Positions 1-9,353 are shown, counted from the first letter of the stretch. The stretch is DNA of 22,139 nucleotides from CAJXJP01 sp034111025 (GCA_034111025.1 JAWUYB010000007.1:1-22139); one strand, 5' to 3'. Notes: generated by a model from the letters alone, not told the origin. Numbers and translations are program-made.

Positions 1-2
1 TG

Positions 3-776
3 AGTTTATTTTGGTATCAAAATTATACAAGTGTAAGAATATTTCTCGATGATTTTTTTGTTTATAAAAATATATTTTTATTATTATTAATTTTATTATT
101 TTCAATAATTATCTGAACAATTTCTGGAATTTTTATTAAAAAAATATTTAATAATATACAAGAATATAATAAAAAACTCAAAGATTATAATCACTTTCTT
201 GCTCATGAATTAAAAACACCTATTGCTATTGTTCAATCAAATCTAGAAGTTTTAGAATATTGATTTGATAAAGAAAAAATAAATAATTCTAAAATAGAAT
301 TAAAAAATATGACAGAAATTATTAATGGTTTATTAAAATTTTCTGAAACTGTTCAAATTACTAATAAAACTGATATAAATCTTGAAAATTTTATTAAACA
401 AAATTTATACTTTATTGAATGATGAAATAATATTAAAATCATAAATAATGAATTTAATCTAAGTATTCATACTGATGAATTATTATTTGCTCGTATTATA
501 AAAAACTTAATAGAAAATGCATTAAAATATTCATTAGATAAAAAAGTAAATATAATCATAAATTCTGATAAAATAACTTTTGAAAACAATATTCATAAGA
601 CTTTAGAACAAAAAGATATAGATAAAATATATAAAAAATATTATTCTTGATCTTATAACGATAAATCATGAAATGGAATATGAATTCCTCTTATAGATGA
701 AATAATAAAAGCACTTGGTTTTAGTCTAACAATTAGTTCTCAAGAAGATAAATTTATAGCAGAAATATTTTTTTAA
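3..776 (+). CDS. Sensor histidine kinase, C-terminal part (5' end outside window)
   Basis: This is the membrane-anchored kinase half of a two-component system, cut by the window edge. The readable part gives about 257 residues. A hydrophobic stretch at about residues 22-48 is a membrane segment. It is followed by a dimerisation helix with the H-box HELKTP, whose phospho-acceptor His is fragment residue 68, then an N-box (RIIKNLIENALKYS) and a G-box-like segment rich in Gly (GNGIGI, two of its Gly encoded by TGA). The ATPase domain is short, as is common in reduced genomes. The sensor domain and the partner response regulator would lie upstream and are not visible. The stop codon is followed at once by an intrinsic terminator, so the kinase is the last gene of its unit. 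Family assignment is firm; the signal sensed is unknown. Confidence 0.9.
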
Positions 777-780
777 TATA

Positions 781-806
781 AAAAAACTAGCAAATGCTAG
801 CTTTTT
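781..806 (+). terminator. Intrinsic terminator, probably bidirectional
   Basis: The stem CTAGC/GCTAG (787-800, loop AAAT) is flanked by an A-run on the left and T5 on the right. It lies between the kinase stop and the stop of the convergent minus-strand gene and can serve both. Confidence 0.7.
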
Positions 807-824
807 ATAGTTGTAATGAACGAA

Positions 825-1205
825 TTATTTAAAACTATAATATTCATTGATTTTAAATCTTAGAAAACAATAATCATTTTTTAATTGGTCACTTACTGTG
901 TTACAGTCAAAGTTATCTGGAATATTATCTATTAATAATCTCTTAATTTCATTTTTATATTGAAATTCAATACATTCCCCATTTTTTGGAGTGTAAAATT
1001 CAGCAACATTATCTGTAATTTCTGGATTTTTTATAACTGAAATACAATCTTTTTCTTGTATTTCAGTTAATCCAACGAATGAATGAATTGAAATTAATTC
1101 ACCATTAGAAATAGATTCATTATTAAATATATTATATTTATTATCTAATAATATAGCAATTGGAGTAAGTAATATTAGTATTAATAGTATTTTTTTATAT
1201 GACAT
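825..1205 (-). CDS. Small membrane-anchored protein of unknown function
   Basis: I do not recognise this protein. From the ATG at 1205 it is 126 residues: a short basic N-terminus (MSYKK), one hydrophobic segment of about 18 residues (ILLILILLTPIAILL) that could be an uncleaved anchor or signal peptide, then an acidic and polar domain of about 100 residues with four cysteines that could form disulfides outside the membrane. The frame can be extended to a TTG at 1229, but the ATG at 1205 is preceded by AAAGG six bases upstream, so I chose it. It uses no TGA codon. It converges with the histidine kinase and shares its terminator. It may be an exported protein linked to that sensor, but this is only a guess from position. 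Confidence 0.6.
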   Translation of the reverse strand: MSYKKILLILILLTPIAILLDNKYNIFNNESISNGELISIHSFVGLTEIQEKDCISVIKNPEITDNVAEFYTPKNGECIEFQYKNEIKRLLIDNIPDNFDCNTVSDQLKNDYCFLRFKINEYYSFK

Positions 1206-1341
1206 TTTTTGCCTTTGTTTTTGTTTCAAATTTGTTATTATATAATAATGTATAATAAATAAATGTCAAAATTAATATTAATGTTAATTATCTAGTTTTC
1301 TTTTTTATACCATAAGCTATCTACTTGTCGCAGAAAAATAG

Positions 1342-1368
1342 TTGAAAAATTATCTCAGATTATATAAT
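1342..1368 (+). promoter_or_regulatory. Promoter of groES-groEL
   Basis: TTGAAA (1342-1347) and TATAAT (1363-1368) are separated by 15 bases, 30 bases before the groES ATG. No CIRCE (HrcA) inverted repeat is present in the 170-base gap, so heat-shock control by HrcA is not indicated. Confidence 0.45.
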
Positions 1369-1398
1369 AACTTATAAAGTATTTATTAATAAATTAAT

Positions 1399-1677
1399 AT
1401 GAAGATTAAACCATTACTCGATAGAGTCGTTTTACAAGGAGAAGAAACACAAAATCAAACTGCTTCTGGGATATTTATTCCTGAATCATCAAAGAAAGAA
1501 AGACCATTTGTTTACGAAGTCGTTGCTGTATGACCTTGAAAAAAGGATATAGAAATGAATATAAAAATCTGACAAAAAGTACTTTGTGGTCAATATGCAT
1601 GAGATGAAGTAAAACATGATTGAAAAGAATACAAAATTGTAGCTATTGATTATTTATTAGCTGTAGTGGAAGACTAA
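1399..1677 (+). CDS. groES: Co-chaperonin GroES
   Basis: This is the 10-kDa lid of the GroEL folding chamber, in the cytoplasm. It has 92 residues, close to the usual 94-97. It opens with the family start KIKPLLDRVV, has the mobile-loop region (TASGIFIPE, residues about 22-30), the VVAVGPGKK segment, and ends in the characteristic YKIVAIDYLLAVVED. Glycines in AVGPGKK, IGQK, YAGDE and HDGKE are encoded by TGA, so a standard-code reading would break the gene. It lies 28 bases before groEL in the usual groES-groEL operon, with one promoter upstream and a terminator after groEL. Confidence 0.97.
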
Positions 1678-1705
1678 GAACATTTAATTCAAAAATAAAT
1701 AACAA

Positions 1706-3367
1706 ATGACAAAAATTATTCAATTTGGTGAACTAGCAAGAGAAAATATGTTAGCATGAATGAAAACAGTAGCAGATGCTGTGAGTATTACCATGTGACC
1801 AAAAGGGAGAAACGTAATATTAGAAAAACAATATGGAGTTCCATTAATTACAAATGATGGAGTAACTATAGCCAGAGAAATAGAACTCGAAGATAAATTT
1901 GAAAATATGTGAGCTCAATTAATAATTGATGCTGCTGATAGAACAAATTCTCACGCTTGAGATGGAACAACTACTGCAACAGTTTTAACATATGGTTTTG
2001 CTAAAGAATGAATGTCTCACTTAAAATCTGGTGTAAATGCTGTAGAGCTTAAAAATGGTATGATATTAGCTGCGAGAGAAGTTATGAATGAATTAGAAAA
2101 AAATGCTAAACAAATTTCAACAACCCAAGAAATAACACAAGTAGCTACTATATCAGCACAAGATTCTCAAGTATGAGAAATTATAGCTATGGCAATGGAT
2201 AAAGTTTGAAATAATTGAGTTATTTCTGTAACGGAAGGTCAAACATTTGGTTTAGAAGTTGAAATAACTGAATGAATGGAATTTCAAAATGGATATGTGA
2301 GTCCATATATGGTTACAAATTCTGAAAAAATGTTAGCAGAAGTAACTTCAGCACCAATACTAATAACAGATGGTAAAATATCACAAGTTTCAGATATTCT
2401 TCCATTTTTGGAAAAACTTATGCAATCAGGTCAGAAAGACTTGTTTATATTAGCAGAAGAAATATCAGGAGAAGCACTTACTGCTATTATTTTAAATAAT
2501 CTTAAATGAGTATTTAATGTTATTGCTGTTAAAAATCCAGGTTTTTGAGATAATAAAAAAGAAATATTAAAAGATATAGCTATCCTTACAGGAGCAAAGG
2601 TTATAACTACGGATCTTGGTATGAAAATATCTGAATCAAATCTAGATGTGTTATGAAGAGCAGATTCGATAAGTTCAACTCAAGAAAAAACAACAATTAT
2701 TGGATGAAAATGAGATAAATCTAATATAGAACAAAGAGTAGGTGAATTACAAAATACATTTGAACAAACGGATTCTAAATTTGCAAAAGACCAAATTTCA
2801 GAAAGAATCGCAAAACTTGATTGATGAGTTGCTATGATAAAAGTATGAGCAGCTTCGGAAGTAGAATTAAAAGAAAAAAAATTACGTATAGAAGATGCTC
2901 TTAATGCAACCAGAGCAGCAATAGAAGAATGAGTTGTTGCATGAGGTTGAGTTGCATTATTACAAGCATCAAAAGTATTAGAAAATATTGATTTTGGAAT
3001 GCATGAAAAAAATCTAGGAGCAAAAATTGTAGCATGAGCACTTATGTATCCTATTAAACAAATTGCTGATAATGCTGGTAAAAACTGACAAGAAATTGTA
3101 AACATTATACTAGCACAAAGTGATGTTAATTATGGTTATGATGCTGCAACTGATGATTATACAAATATGATTAACGCAGGTATTATTGATCCAAAGAAAG
3201 TTGAAAGAGTAGCATTAGAAGAAGCCGTTTCTCTGGCTGCTATGTTCCTTACAACCGAAGCCTCAATTACTTCAATTCCAAAAAAAGAAGAACCCACTCC
3301 TATGAATCCTGCAGCAATGTGAGGATGAATGTGAGGAATGAGTGGAATGATGCCAGGTATGATGTAA
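1706..3367 (+). CDS. groEL: Chaperonin GroEL (60 kDa)
   Basis: This is the ATP-driven folding chamber that works with GroES on newly made or stressed proteins. It has 553 residues, against about 545 in E. coli. The equatorial ATP-binding signatures are intact: ITMGPKGRNV near the N-terminus, NDGVTIAREIELED, and AGDGTTTATVL with the catalytic Asp. The apical domain carries EGMEFQNGYVSPYM, and the second equatorial half has EGVVAGGGVALL and the NAG(K)NGQEI segment. The C-terminal tail is the Gly/Met repeat type (MGGGMGGMSGMMPGMM). About 25 of its glycines are TGA codons, which is the best single proof of code 25 in this window. It is the second gene of the groES operon, and a strong terminator follows the stop. 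Confidence 0.98.
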
Positions 3368-3368
3368 T

Positions 3369-3401
3369 AAAAAAAATCACAATATTTGTGATTTTTTTTT
3401 T
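3369..3401 (+). terminator. Intrinsic terminator of groES-groEL
   Basis: The stem AATCACAA/TTGTGATT (3375-3393, three-base loop) is followed by ten T residues. Confidence 0.85.
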
Positions 3402-3414
3402 AATGTGCTAAAAT
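3386..3414 (+). promoter_or_regulatory. Promoter of the 197-residue protein gene
   Basis: TTGTGA (3386-3391) and TAAAAT (3409-3414) with a 17-base spacer. The -35 element sits inside the right arm of the groEL terminator and the spacer contains its T-run, so terminator and promoter are nested. Confidence 0.4.
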
Positions 3415-3444
3415 AAGGTAATTGGTAATAAATAAGATAAAACT

Positions 3445-4038
3445 ATGATAAATAATACATGAACAGTTTGAGAAAATAAAGATATTCAAACAGGTAAAAA
3501 AATATGAACTAATATATCAGATCGTATTAATTTTGATAATATTTGAGATGAAACTGCTTTAGATCAAGCTATTAGATTAATACTAGAATTTAAATTTAAA
3601 TATTGATTAGATTATCATGTATTTTTTATAAGTGAAAATATTATTGATATAAATGAAGAGAAAAATTCAGATTTCAATAAAATTTATAGATTTGTAGAAG
3701 ATAGTAATTTATCATGGAATGTATTACAAAACGAAATAAAAGTTTTAGAAATTTTAGATGATAAAAAAAATAATAATGAAACTTTAGAAGGATTAGTTTC
3801 AAGATTAAAAGATGAATACTTTGAAAAACATAAAGTTGATTTTGAGTTAAATATTTTTATTAATCAAGATAACAAAGGCTTAATAGAAGATAACTATATA
3901 TTACAAACTCTAATTAAAAGTAATTATAATTTATACACAGCTGAAATACAAGAATCTCAAGAAAGGTTAGAACCTCAATCAAAAATAATATGAAAGTATG
4001 TAAAGGAATATATTGCGAAAATATTAGGACATAATTAG
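3445..4038 (+). CDS. Hypothetical acidic cytoplasmic protein
   Basis: I do not recognise this 197-residue protein. It reads through six TGA codons as Gly (for example NNTGTVGENK at the start). It has no signal peptide or membrane segment and is rich in Asn, Asp, Glu, Ile and Lys. The middle holds predicted helices (ETALDQAIRLILEFKFKYGL) and an Asn-rich acidic linker near residues 105-115. The C-terminus turns basic (GKYVKEYIAKILGHN). It stands alone between groEL and rsgA with its own likely promoter, and no strong terminator is seen after it. The reading is well supported by the long open frame under code 25 and the spacing to its neighbours; the function is unknown. Confidence 0.75.
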
Positions 4039-4064
4039 ATTAATCTGTCTTTTTTGTTTCTTTA

Positions 4065-4092
4065 TTGCGATAACTATAAAATATGATAAAAT
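4065..4092 (+). promoter_or_regulatory. Promoter of rsgA
   Basis: TTGCGA (4065-4070) and TAAAAT (4087-4092) with a 16-base spacer, 32 bases before the rsgA start codon. Confidence 0.45.
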
Positions 4093-4124
4093 ATATGAAA
4101 ATAACTTTAAGAAAATAAATATAT

Positions 4125-5201
4125 ATGGTTCGTTATAATAATAAGTACGAAAAAAATCAAAGGAAAAAACTTCAAAATATTAGTAAAAAAAATGAAGATC
4201 AAAATGTAGCTGGTAAAGTTTCATTTTCAACTGATCCATGGTTAGAAAAACAATACAAAGATTTAAAATCGGATAACATAGCTTTATTAACAAAAGTTAC
4301 AGCAAATCACTCATGAAAGACTTTCTTTTTATATGATTTAGAAAAAAAAGTAAGATTTGAAGCTAAATTTACAAAAAAACTAGAAAAAGAATTATCAAAG
4401 TTCTTTGTAGTTTGAGATTTTGTATTTTATGAAAATATAGATGATAGTGAAGAATTTGAAATAGTTTGAAGAAAAAAAAGAAATAACAAGCTCGCAAGAG
4501 TAAAATGAGATGCAAATAGATTATCACTCTGAGATAAAAAAGAACAAATATTTGCTGTGAATATAGATTATTGAATAATAGTTGCATCATCTACAAAACC
4601 AAATTTCAATCCTGGAATGGTAGAAAGATATTTATTACTATTTGAATATCATGGAATCAAACCTGTTTTATGTGTGACGAAAAATGATTTAGCTTTAATA
4701 GATCCTGAAGAATTACAACTATTTATTGATCTAGGATTAGAAATATTTTTTATCACAAAAGATGAAGATGAAGAATTAGATAGATTTAAACAATTTATTA
4801 CGAATAAGACAGTGGTATTTGTATGAAATTCATGAGTAGGGAAGACCTCTCTTACAAATAAGATCTATGGAGAGCAAATAGGTAAAGAGTGAGATACAAG
4901 TGAAAAAACTGGTTATTGAAAACATACTACCACTTCGAGTACTGTATATGAATGGTCTGATAAATCATTTGTAATAGATACACCAGGTATTATGAATTTA
5001 AATTTATTTGAAGCAAATAAAGAAAATCTTAAATATTTATTTTCAGATTTTATAGATTTAAACAATGAATGTAAGTATAAAAAATGTACTCATACAAGAG
5101 AACCTGATTGCGCAGTAGTTCAAGCATTTGAAGATGATATAATACAACCAGCACGTTTTGCATTGTATTTAAATTTATATCAAAAACTCAGTGATAAATA
5201 A
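4125..5201 (+). CDS. rsgA: Ribosome small-subunit assembly GTPase RsgA (YjeQ)
   Basis: RsgA is a circularly permuted GTPase that helps finish the 30S subunit and is released on GTP hydrolysis. The 358 residues show the family layout: a basic N-terminal extension, an OB-fold (about 50-130), then the permuted GTPase with the G4 motif TKND (185-188) before the P-loop GNSGVGKT (234-241) and the G3 motif DTPG (285-288). The C-terminal zinc knuckle has Cys316, Cys321, His323 and Cys329 (CKYKKCTHTREPDC). Both P-loop glycines at 234 and 237 are TGA codons, so the gene appears in several pieces under the standard code. It has its own promoter, and it ends at a bidirectional terminator shared with the minus-strand RNA that follows. 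Confidence 0.95.
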
Positions 5202-5212
5202 ATTATAGACAC

Positions 5213-5244
5213 AAAAAAAAGACTTAATGAAAAGTCTTTTTTTT
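5213..5244. terminator. Bidirectional intrinsic terminator
   Basis: Stem A8-GACTT/AAGTC-T8 (5213-5225 with 5232-5244). On the plus strand it ends rsgA. On the minus strand it ends the candidate structured RNA. Confidence 0.85.
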
Positions 5245-5400
5245 ATTATGTTTCGAAATGGATACTATCTTGCTTTTTTATTCTTTAAAAGAAAAATACA
5301 ATCCATTTCAAAACATGCGCATTGTAGTAAATTAACAACACAATGTTCGTCGGTAAAACTCAGGCTCCTTAATCGGAATTCACTGGCTGTTGACTGAACA
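5213..5400 (-). ncRNA. Candidate structured non-coding RNA of about 190 nt
   Basis: No protein-coding frame explains this stretch, and it is clearly richer in G+C than its surroundings. On the minus strand a promoter (TTGACT, TATAAT) would start transcription near 5400 and the terminator at 5244-5213 would end it. The RNA opens with a hairpin closed by TGTTC-GTC paired with GAC-T-GAACA (5396-5400/5392-5394 with 5344-5351). Next comes a small hairpin ATTGT/ACAAT (5340-5344 with 5321-5325), then a 15-bp helix (5302-5316 with 5248-5262) with an AU-rich loop. In that long helix the one non-Watson-Crick position is a G-U wobble on the minus strand but a C-A mismatch on the plus strand, which favours the minus strand. 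It does not show the conserved cores of RNase P RNA, tmRNA or the SRP RNA tetraloop region. A divergent 6S RNA is possible by size, but I do not see its single long closing stem. Confidence 0.6.
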
Positions 5401-5406
5401 CGAGGT

Positions 5407-5433
5407 ATTATATAGAAATAATAATTAAGTCAA
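5407..5433 (-). promoter_or_regulatory. Promoter of the minus-strand structured RNA
   Basis: Read on the minus strand: TTGACT (5433-5428), 15 bases, TATAAT (5412-5407). It predicts a start near 5400, exactly at the first base of the first RNA hairpin. Confidence 0.6.
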
Positions 5434-5454
5434 GAAAAAAAATAACTTTTTTAT

Positions 5455-5482
5455 TTGTTTATTCAAATATAATGATTAAAAT
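5455..5482 (+). promoter_or_regulatory. Promoter of the RNA methyltransferase gene
   Basis: TTGTTT (5455-5460) and TAAAAT (5477-5482) with a 16-base spacer, 32 bases before the ATG. It lies downstream of the structured RNA, so that RNA need not be a leader of this gene. Confidence 0.35.
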
Positions 5483-5514
5483 ATTTTTTAATTAGCTTAT
5501 TAATCGAAAAAACT

Positions 5515-6258
5515 ATGTTTTCAAAAGAAAGGCAAAAATTTATAAAATCACTCCATAATAAAAAAAATAGACAAGAAGAAGGACTTTTTTTAGTAGAAGG
5601 AGCAAAAAGTTTAGAAGAAGTTTTATTATCTGATTTTGAAATTGATACTTTATGTATTAGTGAAAAATTCTTAGATAAATATCCATCACTTATGGAGAAT
5701 AGAGAATTTGTACTTTGCAATCCAAGTGATATTCAAAATATGTCTACATTAAAATCTAACGATATGTGAGTTGCAGTTGTAAAACAAAAACAAAACTTAT
5801 TATCAGAAATAGATGATTCAAAATATTGTTTAGTATTAGATACAATTAACGATCCAGGGAATATGGGGACAATTCTCAGAATTGCAGATTGGTATTGAAT
5901 TGATCAAGTAGTATGTAATAGCGTTACAGTTGAATTGTATAATCCAAAAGTTATTATGTCATCAATGGGTTCATTCACAAGAGTAAAAGTTATATCATGT
6001 GACCTAGGAGAATATCTCACAAATACGAAATTACCAATCTATTGAGCTTTCTTAGAATGAGAAAATGTTCATACTGCCAGTTTTGCTCCAGTTGCTAATA
6101 TTGTGATCTGAAACGAATCTCACGGAATATCTCAAGAAATCGAAAAATTTATCACTGATAAAATAACTATCCCAAGATTCTGAAAGGCAGAATCTCTCAA
6201 TGCATGAGTTGCTACATGAGTTATCCTTGATAATATTTTGAGAAATATTAGTAATTAA
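5515..6258 (+). CDS. SpoU/TrmH-family RNA 2'-O-methyltransferase
   Basis: This enzyme is expected to methylate a ribose 2'-OH in rRNA or tRNA with S-adenosylmethionine, using a knotted SPOUT fold. The 247 residues have an N-terminal substrate-binding part (about 1-95, with FLVEGAKSLEEVL, typical of RlmB/TsnR-like members) and a SPOUT domain with the three class motifs: NDPGNMGTILR (motif 1, Asn112 to Arg122), GNESHGIS (motif 2, from residue 199) and IPRFGKAESLNAG (motif 3, Ser227-Leu-Asn229). Several motif glycines are TGA codons. It is monocistronic, with a promoter upstream and a hairpin terminator downstream. Which RNA position it modifies cannot be told from the sequence, so no gene symbol is given. 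Confidence 0.92.
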
Positions 6259-6278
6259 ATGCCAAAATATATAAATAA

Positions 6279-6306
6279 TTGCAATCACCAAAAGTTACTA
6301 TATAAT
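6279..6306 (+). promoter_or_regulatory. Promoter of the MATE transporter gene
   Basis: TTGCAA (6279-6284) and TATAAT (6301-6306) with a 16-base spacer. The -10 element is part of the hairpin of the preceding terminator. Confidence 0.45.
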
Positions 6307-6321
6307 TTATAGTAACTTTTT
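6291..6321 (+). terminator. Intrinsic terminator of the methyltransferase gene
   Basis: Twelve-bp stem AAAGTTACTATA (6291-6302) with TATAGTAACTTT (6308-6319), running into T5. Confidence 0.75.
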
Positions 6322-6346
6322 ATATTCATTTATTTTCATTACTTTT

Positions 6347-7663
6347 ATGCCTAAATTTCTAACTTGAAATATCACAAAACACATTAATAAAATGACGATG
6401 GCTTCGACTATTGGTATCTTATCAATATTTATTGTAGATTTTGTTGATATGTATTTCTTAAGTATCTTATGAGAATCAGAACTGATAGCAGCAGTTTGAT
6501 TTGCATGAATTATATTATTTTTACTGGTATCTGTTTGAATTGCTTTAATGATTACTATGTGATCACTTGTTTCAAGAACTTTATGAGAATGAAATAAATT
6601 GAAAGCAAAAACAACTGCTATGAATATTTTATATTTTTCTTTTTTTATATCAATTCCTCTTGTATTTTCTAGTTATATTTTTGCAGAAGAATTATTAATG
6701 TTTATCTGAGCAAAAGGACAAACTTTAGTATATGCACTTAGTTATTTTAAAATTATATTAGTATCATTACCTTTTATGTTAATGTGAATGACTGCAACTG
6801 GTATATTACGTTGAGTATGAGATGCAAAATTTGGTATGATGCCTACTTTGGTTGCAGGTTGAGTAAATCTTATACTGGATCCAATATTTATATTTTGATT
6901 TGGTTGGTGAATAGAATGAGCTGCGATTGCTACAGCAATATCTAGAGTTGTAATGTTTGTAGTTGCATTTTATTGAGCAATAAAGCATCAGTTTTTGATA
7001 TTTTGTAATTGTTTTAAATTAAAAGATGATATTAGAATTATACTAGCTATTTTTATTCCAGCTATGTTAACAAATATAGCAACTCCAATTGGGACATGAT
7101 ATATTATGAAAAGTATTTCTGAATACTGAGATGATGTAGTTGCGGCTATGGCTGTAATGTGAAGACTTACTCCTATATTATTTGTATATATTTTCTGAAT
7201 GAGTTGAGCAATTGGTTCTATAATAGGGCAAAACTATTGAGCAAAAAATTATGATAGAGTAAAAGAAGTTATCAAAAAATCAATAATTATTTCTGTTTAT
7301 TATATTATATGAGCAATAACTGTATTACTAATATCTCATAATATAATTATTGATATCTTTGGAATTGAGTGAGATTGAGTAGAACTATTTAAATTTTATA
7401 CATATTATTTAACTATATTTTTTATCTTTAATGCTATATTATTCATATGAAATGCAGCATTTAATGTTATAGGGAAAGCATATCTATCAACAATAACGAA
7501 TGTATTAAAATCTATTGTTTTATTACTTCCTTTTGTATACATATTATGAAATAATTATGGTATGAAATGAATATTATTTGCTGAATCATTATCAGTACTT
7601 ATTACCTGAATTATTACATTAATTTTATTAAAAATATATTTACCAAAAAAAGAGACTATATAG
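6347..7663 (+). CDS. MATE-family multidrug/metabolite efflux transporter
   Basis: This is an integral membrane protein of 438 residues, near the usual 440-460, with about 12 hydrophobic helices. MATE transporters expel organic cations or other compounds in exchange for Na+ or H+. Family features include the N-terminal half with LSIFIVDFVDMYFLSILG and a GxxxxxALMITMGSLVSRTLGEGN segment, LMGMTATGILRGVGDAK after helix 4, and the second half repeating the pattern (MAVMGRLTPILFVYIFGMSGAIG, then IIGQNYGAKNYDRV). More than 30 glycines are TGA codons, so standard gene callers would lose the gene. It has its own promoter and ends in a terminator that contains its stop codon. The substrate is unknown. 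Confidence 0.93.
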
Positions 7664-7673
7664 TCTCTTTTTT
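7646..7673 (+). terminator. Intrinsic terminator containing the MATE stop codon
   Basis: Stem AAAGAGACTA/TAGTCTCTTT (7649-7658 with 7661-7670) with A- and T-runs. The TAG stop (7661-7663) forms the first bases of the right arm. Confidence 0.85.
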
Positions 7674-7675
7674 AA

Positions 7676-7703
7676 TTGCAAAAATAGATATTCTTTTTAA
7701 AAT
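7676..7703 (+). promoter_or_regulatory. Promoter of the aminopeptidase-hydrolase unit
   Basis: TTGCAA (7676-7681) and TAAAAT (7698-7703), 16-base spacer, 28 bases before the ATG at 7732. Confidence 0.45.
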
Positions 7704-7731
7704 AATAAAAAATTAAAAAATAATTAAAAAC

Positions 7732-8754
7732 ATGAATCAAATAATATTAGAGGCTACTAAGAATATATTAGAAAAAAATCTAAAAATAAATACGCAACCA
7801 TTTAATCAATTTCCAGTTATAGTTGTATATGACTTGGAATGTGAGTTAACAAAAAGTATTTGAGAATGATATACAGAAAATTTAAAAAATAGAGAAAATA
7901 GTGAAGTAATTATTTTTGAAGAAATAGAAGCTGAAGTCTTAAAAGAAAAGCTTATGAGTCTTCCAGAATTTTCTACAGTTGTATTAATACAATCGAGAGA
8001 TTTTAGATTAGATGACTTTAGAATCCGTTTAAACCTTCATAATAAATGAGTATGATGTCTCGAACATAATCATCTAATATACCTCAAACCAGGTGAATCA
8101 GATACTTATATTGATGCTATTAAATATAGATGAGAAGAATATAATAGATTATCAAATAAATTTAAAGATATTTCTGATAATGCCGGGACTGCAAGAATAG
8201 TTTGTCACAATTGAGATACTCTTGAAATATCTGGATGATTTGAAGATATGAAACAAAATATCTGAGAATATGGAGAAAGACGTGGATCAACTCTACCTCT
8301 ATGAGAAAACTTCTCTGAATCTAAAGTATTTGAAAATGTTAACTGAAAATTATCAGTAACATGTTATCCAGATAGTGATATGAATATTCATTTTTGTGAA
8401 GCTTTTACAATAGAAATAAAAAACTCATTTATTACATGTAGTGATGAAAAATGTCCAGAAATATTTAGAGAATTTTTAGAAAGAATAGCTAGAAACGAAG
8501 ACAATGAAGTTATGATGAGAGAATTAGGTTTCTGACTCAATCCAGCTATCACAAACAAAACTCCACTTAACGATGTTAATGCTTTCGAGAGAAAAGCAGG
8601 TTTCCATATATCAATGGGAAAAAAACACTGAATTTTCAGAAAAAAACTTCATAGAAAAGTAAATCAAAGATTTCATATAGATGTATTCCCAGACGTGAAA
8701 GAAATATTTTTTGATGATGTATTGATATTTAGAGAAGGGAAGTATGTGATATAA
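7732..8754 (+). CDS. M29-like metallo-aminopeptidase
   Basis: This is probably a cytoplasmic two-metal aminopeptidase of the M29 (thermophilic AmpS/AmpT) type. The 340 residues have a poorly conserved N-terminal half. The C-terminal half follows the M29 order: STLPLGENF with Glu192 at the place of the first metal-ligand Glu (LPxGEVF in the family), a VNGKL segment, ELGFGLNP with Glu264 at the place of the second ligand Glu (ELGIGxNP in relatives), His292 in GFHISMG, and the terminal HID motif (His315, Asp317) followed by a family-like FDDVLIFREGKY end. The N-terminal half is short and divergent for the family, and activity on peptides is inferred, not shown. It is followed 20 bases later by a serine hydrolase gene, probably co-transcribed. 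Confidence 0.65.
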
Positions 8755-8774
8755 TATTATTAAATAAAAATATT

Positions 8775-9341
8775 ATGAAAAAATGTATTATTATTCATGG
8801 ATGTCCAGATGACTCAAATGATAAGACATATAATAAGCATTGGTTACCTTGGTTAAATAATAAATTAAAGGAATCATGAATTGATACTTTTCTGCCAAAT
8901 TTTAGTGAACCATGGATTCCTAATTATGATATTTTCAAAGCTGAATTTGAAAAATATATTATAGATAGTGAAACTGTACTTGTTTGACATAGTTGTGGTT
9001 GAGCATTCCTTGTACGTTGGTTATCAGAAAATAAGATTAAATTTAAAAAACTTATATTAGTTGCACCATGGAAAGATACTAAAACAGATGAAAAAATTAA
9101 ACAAGACTATTATACTTTTGATATCAATGTAGATATATCATTGATTCTAGATTGAGTAGTTGTATTTACATCAAATACAGAAGTACAAAAATGAAAGGAT
9201 TTTGCAAAATTGTATAATAATTCACTTGGTTGAAATATTATCAGTTTGGATAACCATGGACACTTTACATTTTGAGATATGTGAAAAGTAGATTTTCCAG
9301 AATTATTTGAATCTATTATGGATTTACAAAAAAGAATATAA
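8775..9341 (+). CDS. RBBP9/YdeN-type alpha/beta serine hydrolase
   Basis: This is a small cytoplasmic alpha/beta hydrolase of 188 residues, the usual size for the RBBP9/YdeN family. It starts with the hydrophobic beta strand and oxyanion region KKCIIIHGCPDD, has the nucleophile elbow GHSCGG with Ser73, and the C-terminal catalytic His163 in NHGHFTFGD, the family's xxGHF motif. The segment LILVAPWKDT carries the usual strand-6 region. Natural substrates of this family are mostly unknown. It follows the M29-like aminopeptidase gene by 20 bases with no separate terminator, so the two are likely one transcript. The end of the coding region is inside an AT-only hairpin terminator. Confidence 0.88.
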
Positions 9342-9353
9342 TACTCTTTTTTG
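9327..9353 (+). terminator. Intrinsic terminator overlapping the hydrolase stop
   Basis: Stem CAAAAAAGA (9327-9335) with TCTTTTTTG (9345-9353); the TAA stop (9339-9341) is in the loop. Confidence 0.6.

Noticed and set aside
1230..1398. Search for a CIRCE element or other heat-shock operator before groES
   Set aside because: No TTAGCACTC/GAGTGCTAA-like inverted repeat is present; only a simple promoter match is seen.
2680..3105. Long open frame of 141 codons on the minus strand
   Set aside because: It lies wholly inside groEL on the opposite strand. It results from absent TTA/CTA/TCA triplets in that frame of a conserved gene, and its Ser/Ala/Phe-rich translation is not protein-like.
5341..5365. 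Shared 10-mer TAAAACTCAG between the structured RNA locus and the gap at about 10298
   Set aside because: A 10-base match between two AT-rich segments of a 22-kb window is expected by chance, so no pairing or repeat family is claimed.
5245..5400. tRNA, tmRNA, RNase P or SRP RNA in the rsgA downstream gap
   Set aside because: The T-arm-like TTTCGAAAT has no flanking complementary 5-bp arm, and the conserved cores of RNase P, tmRNA and SRP domain IV were not found.
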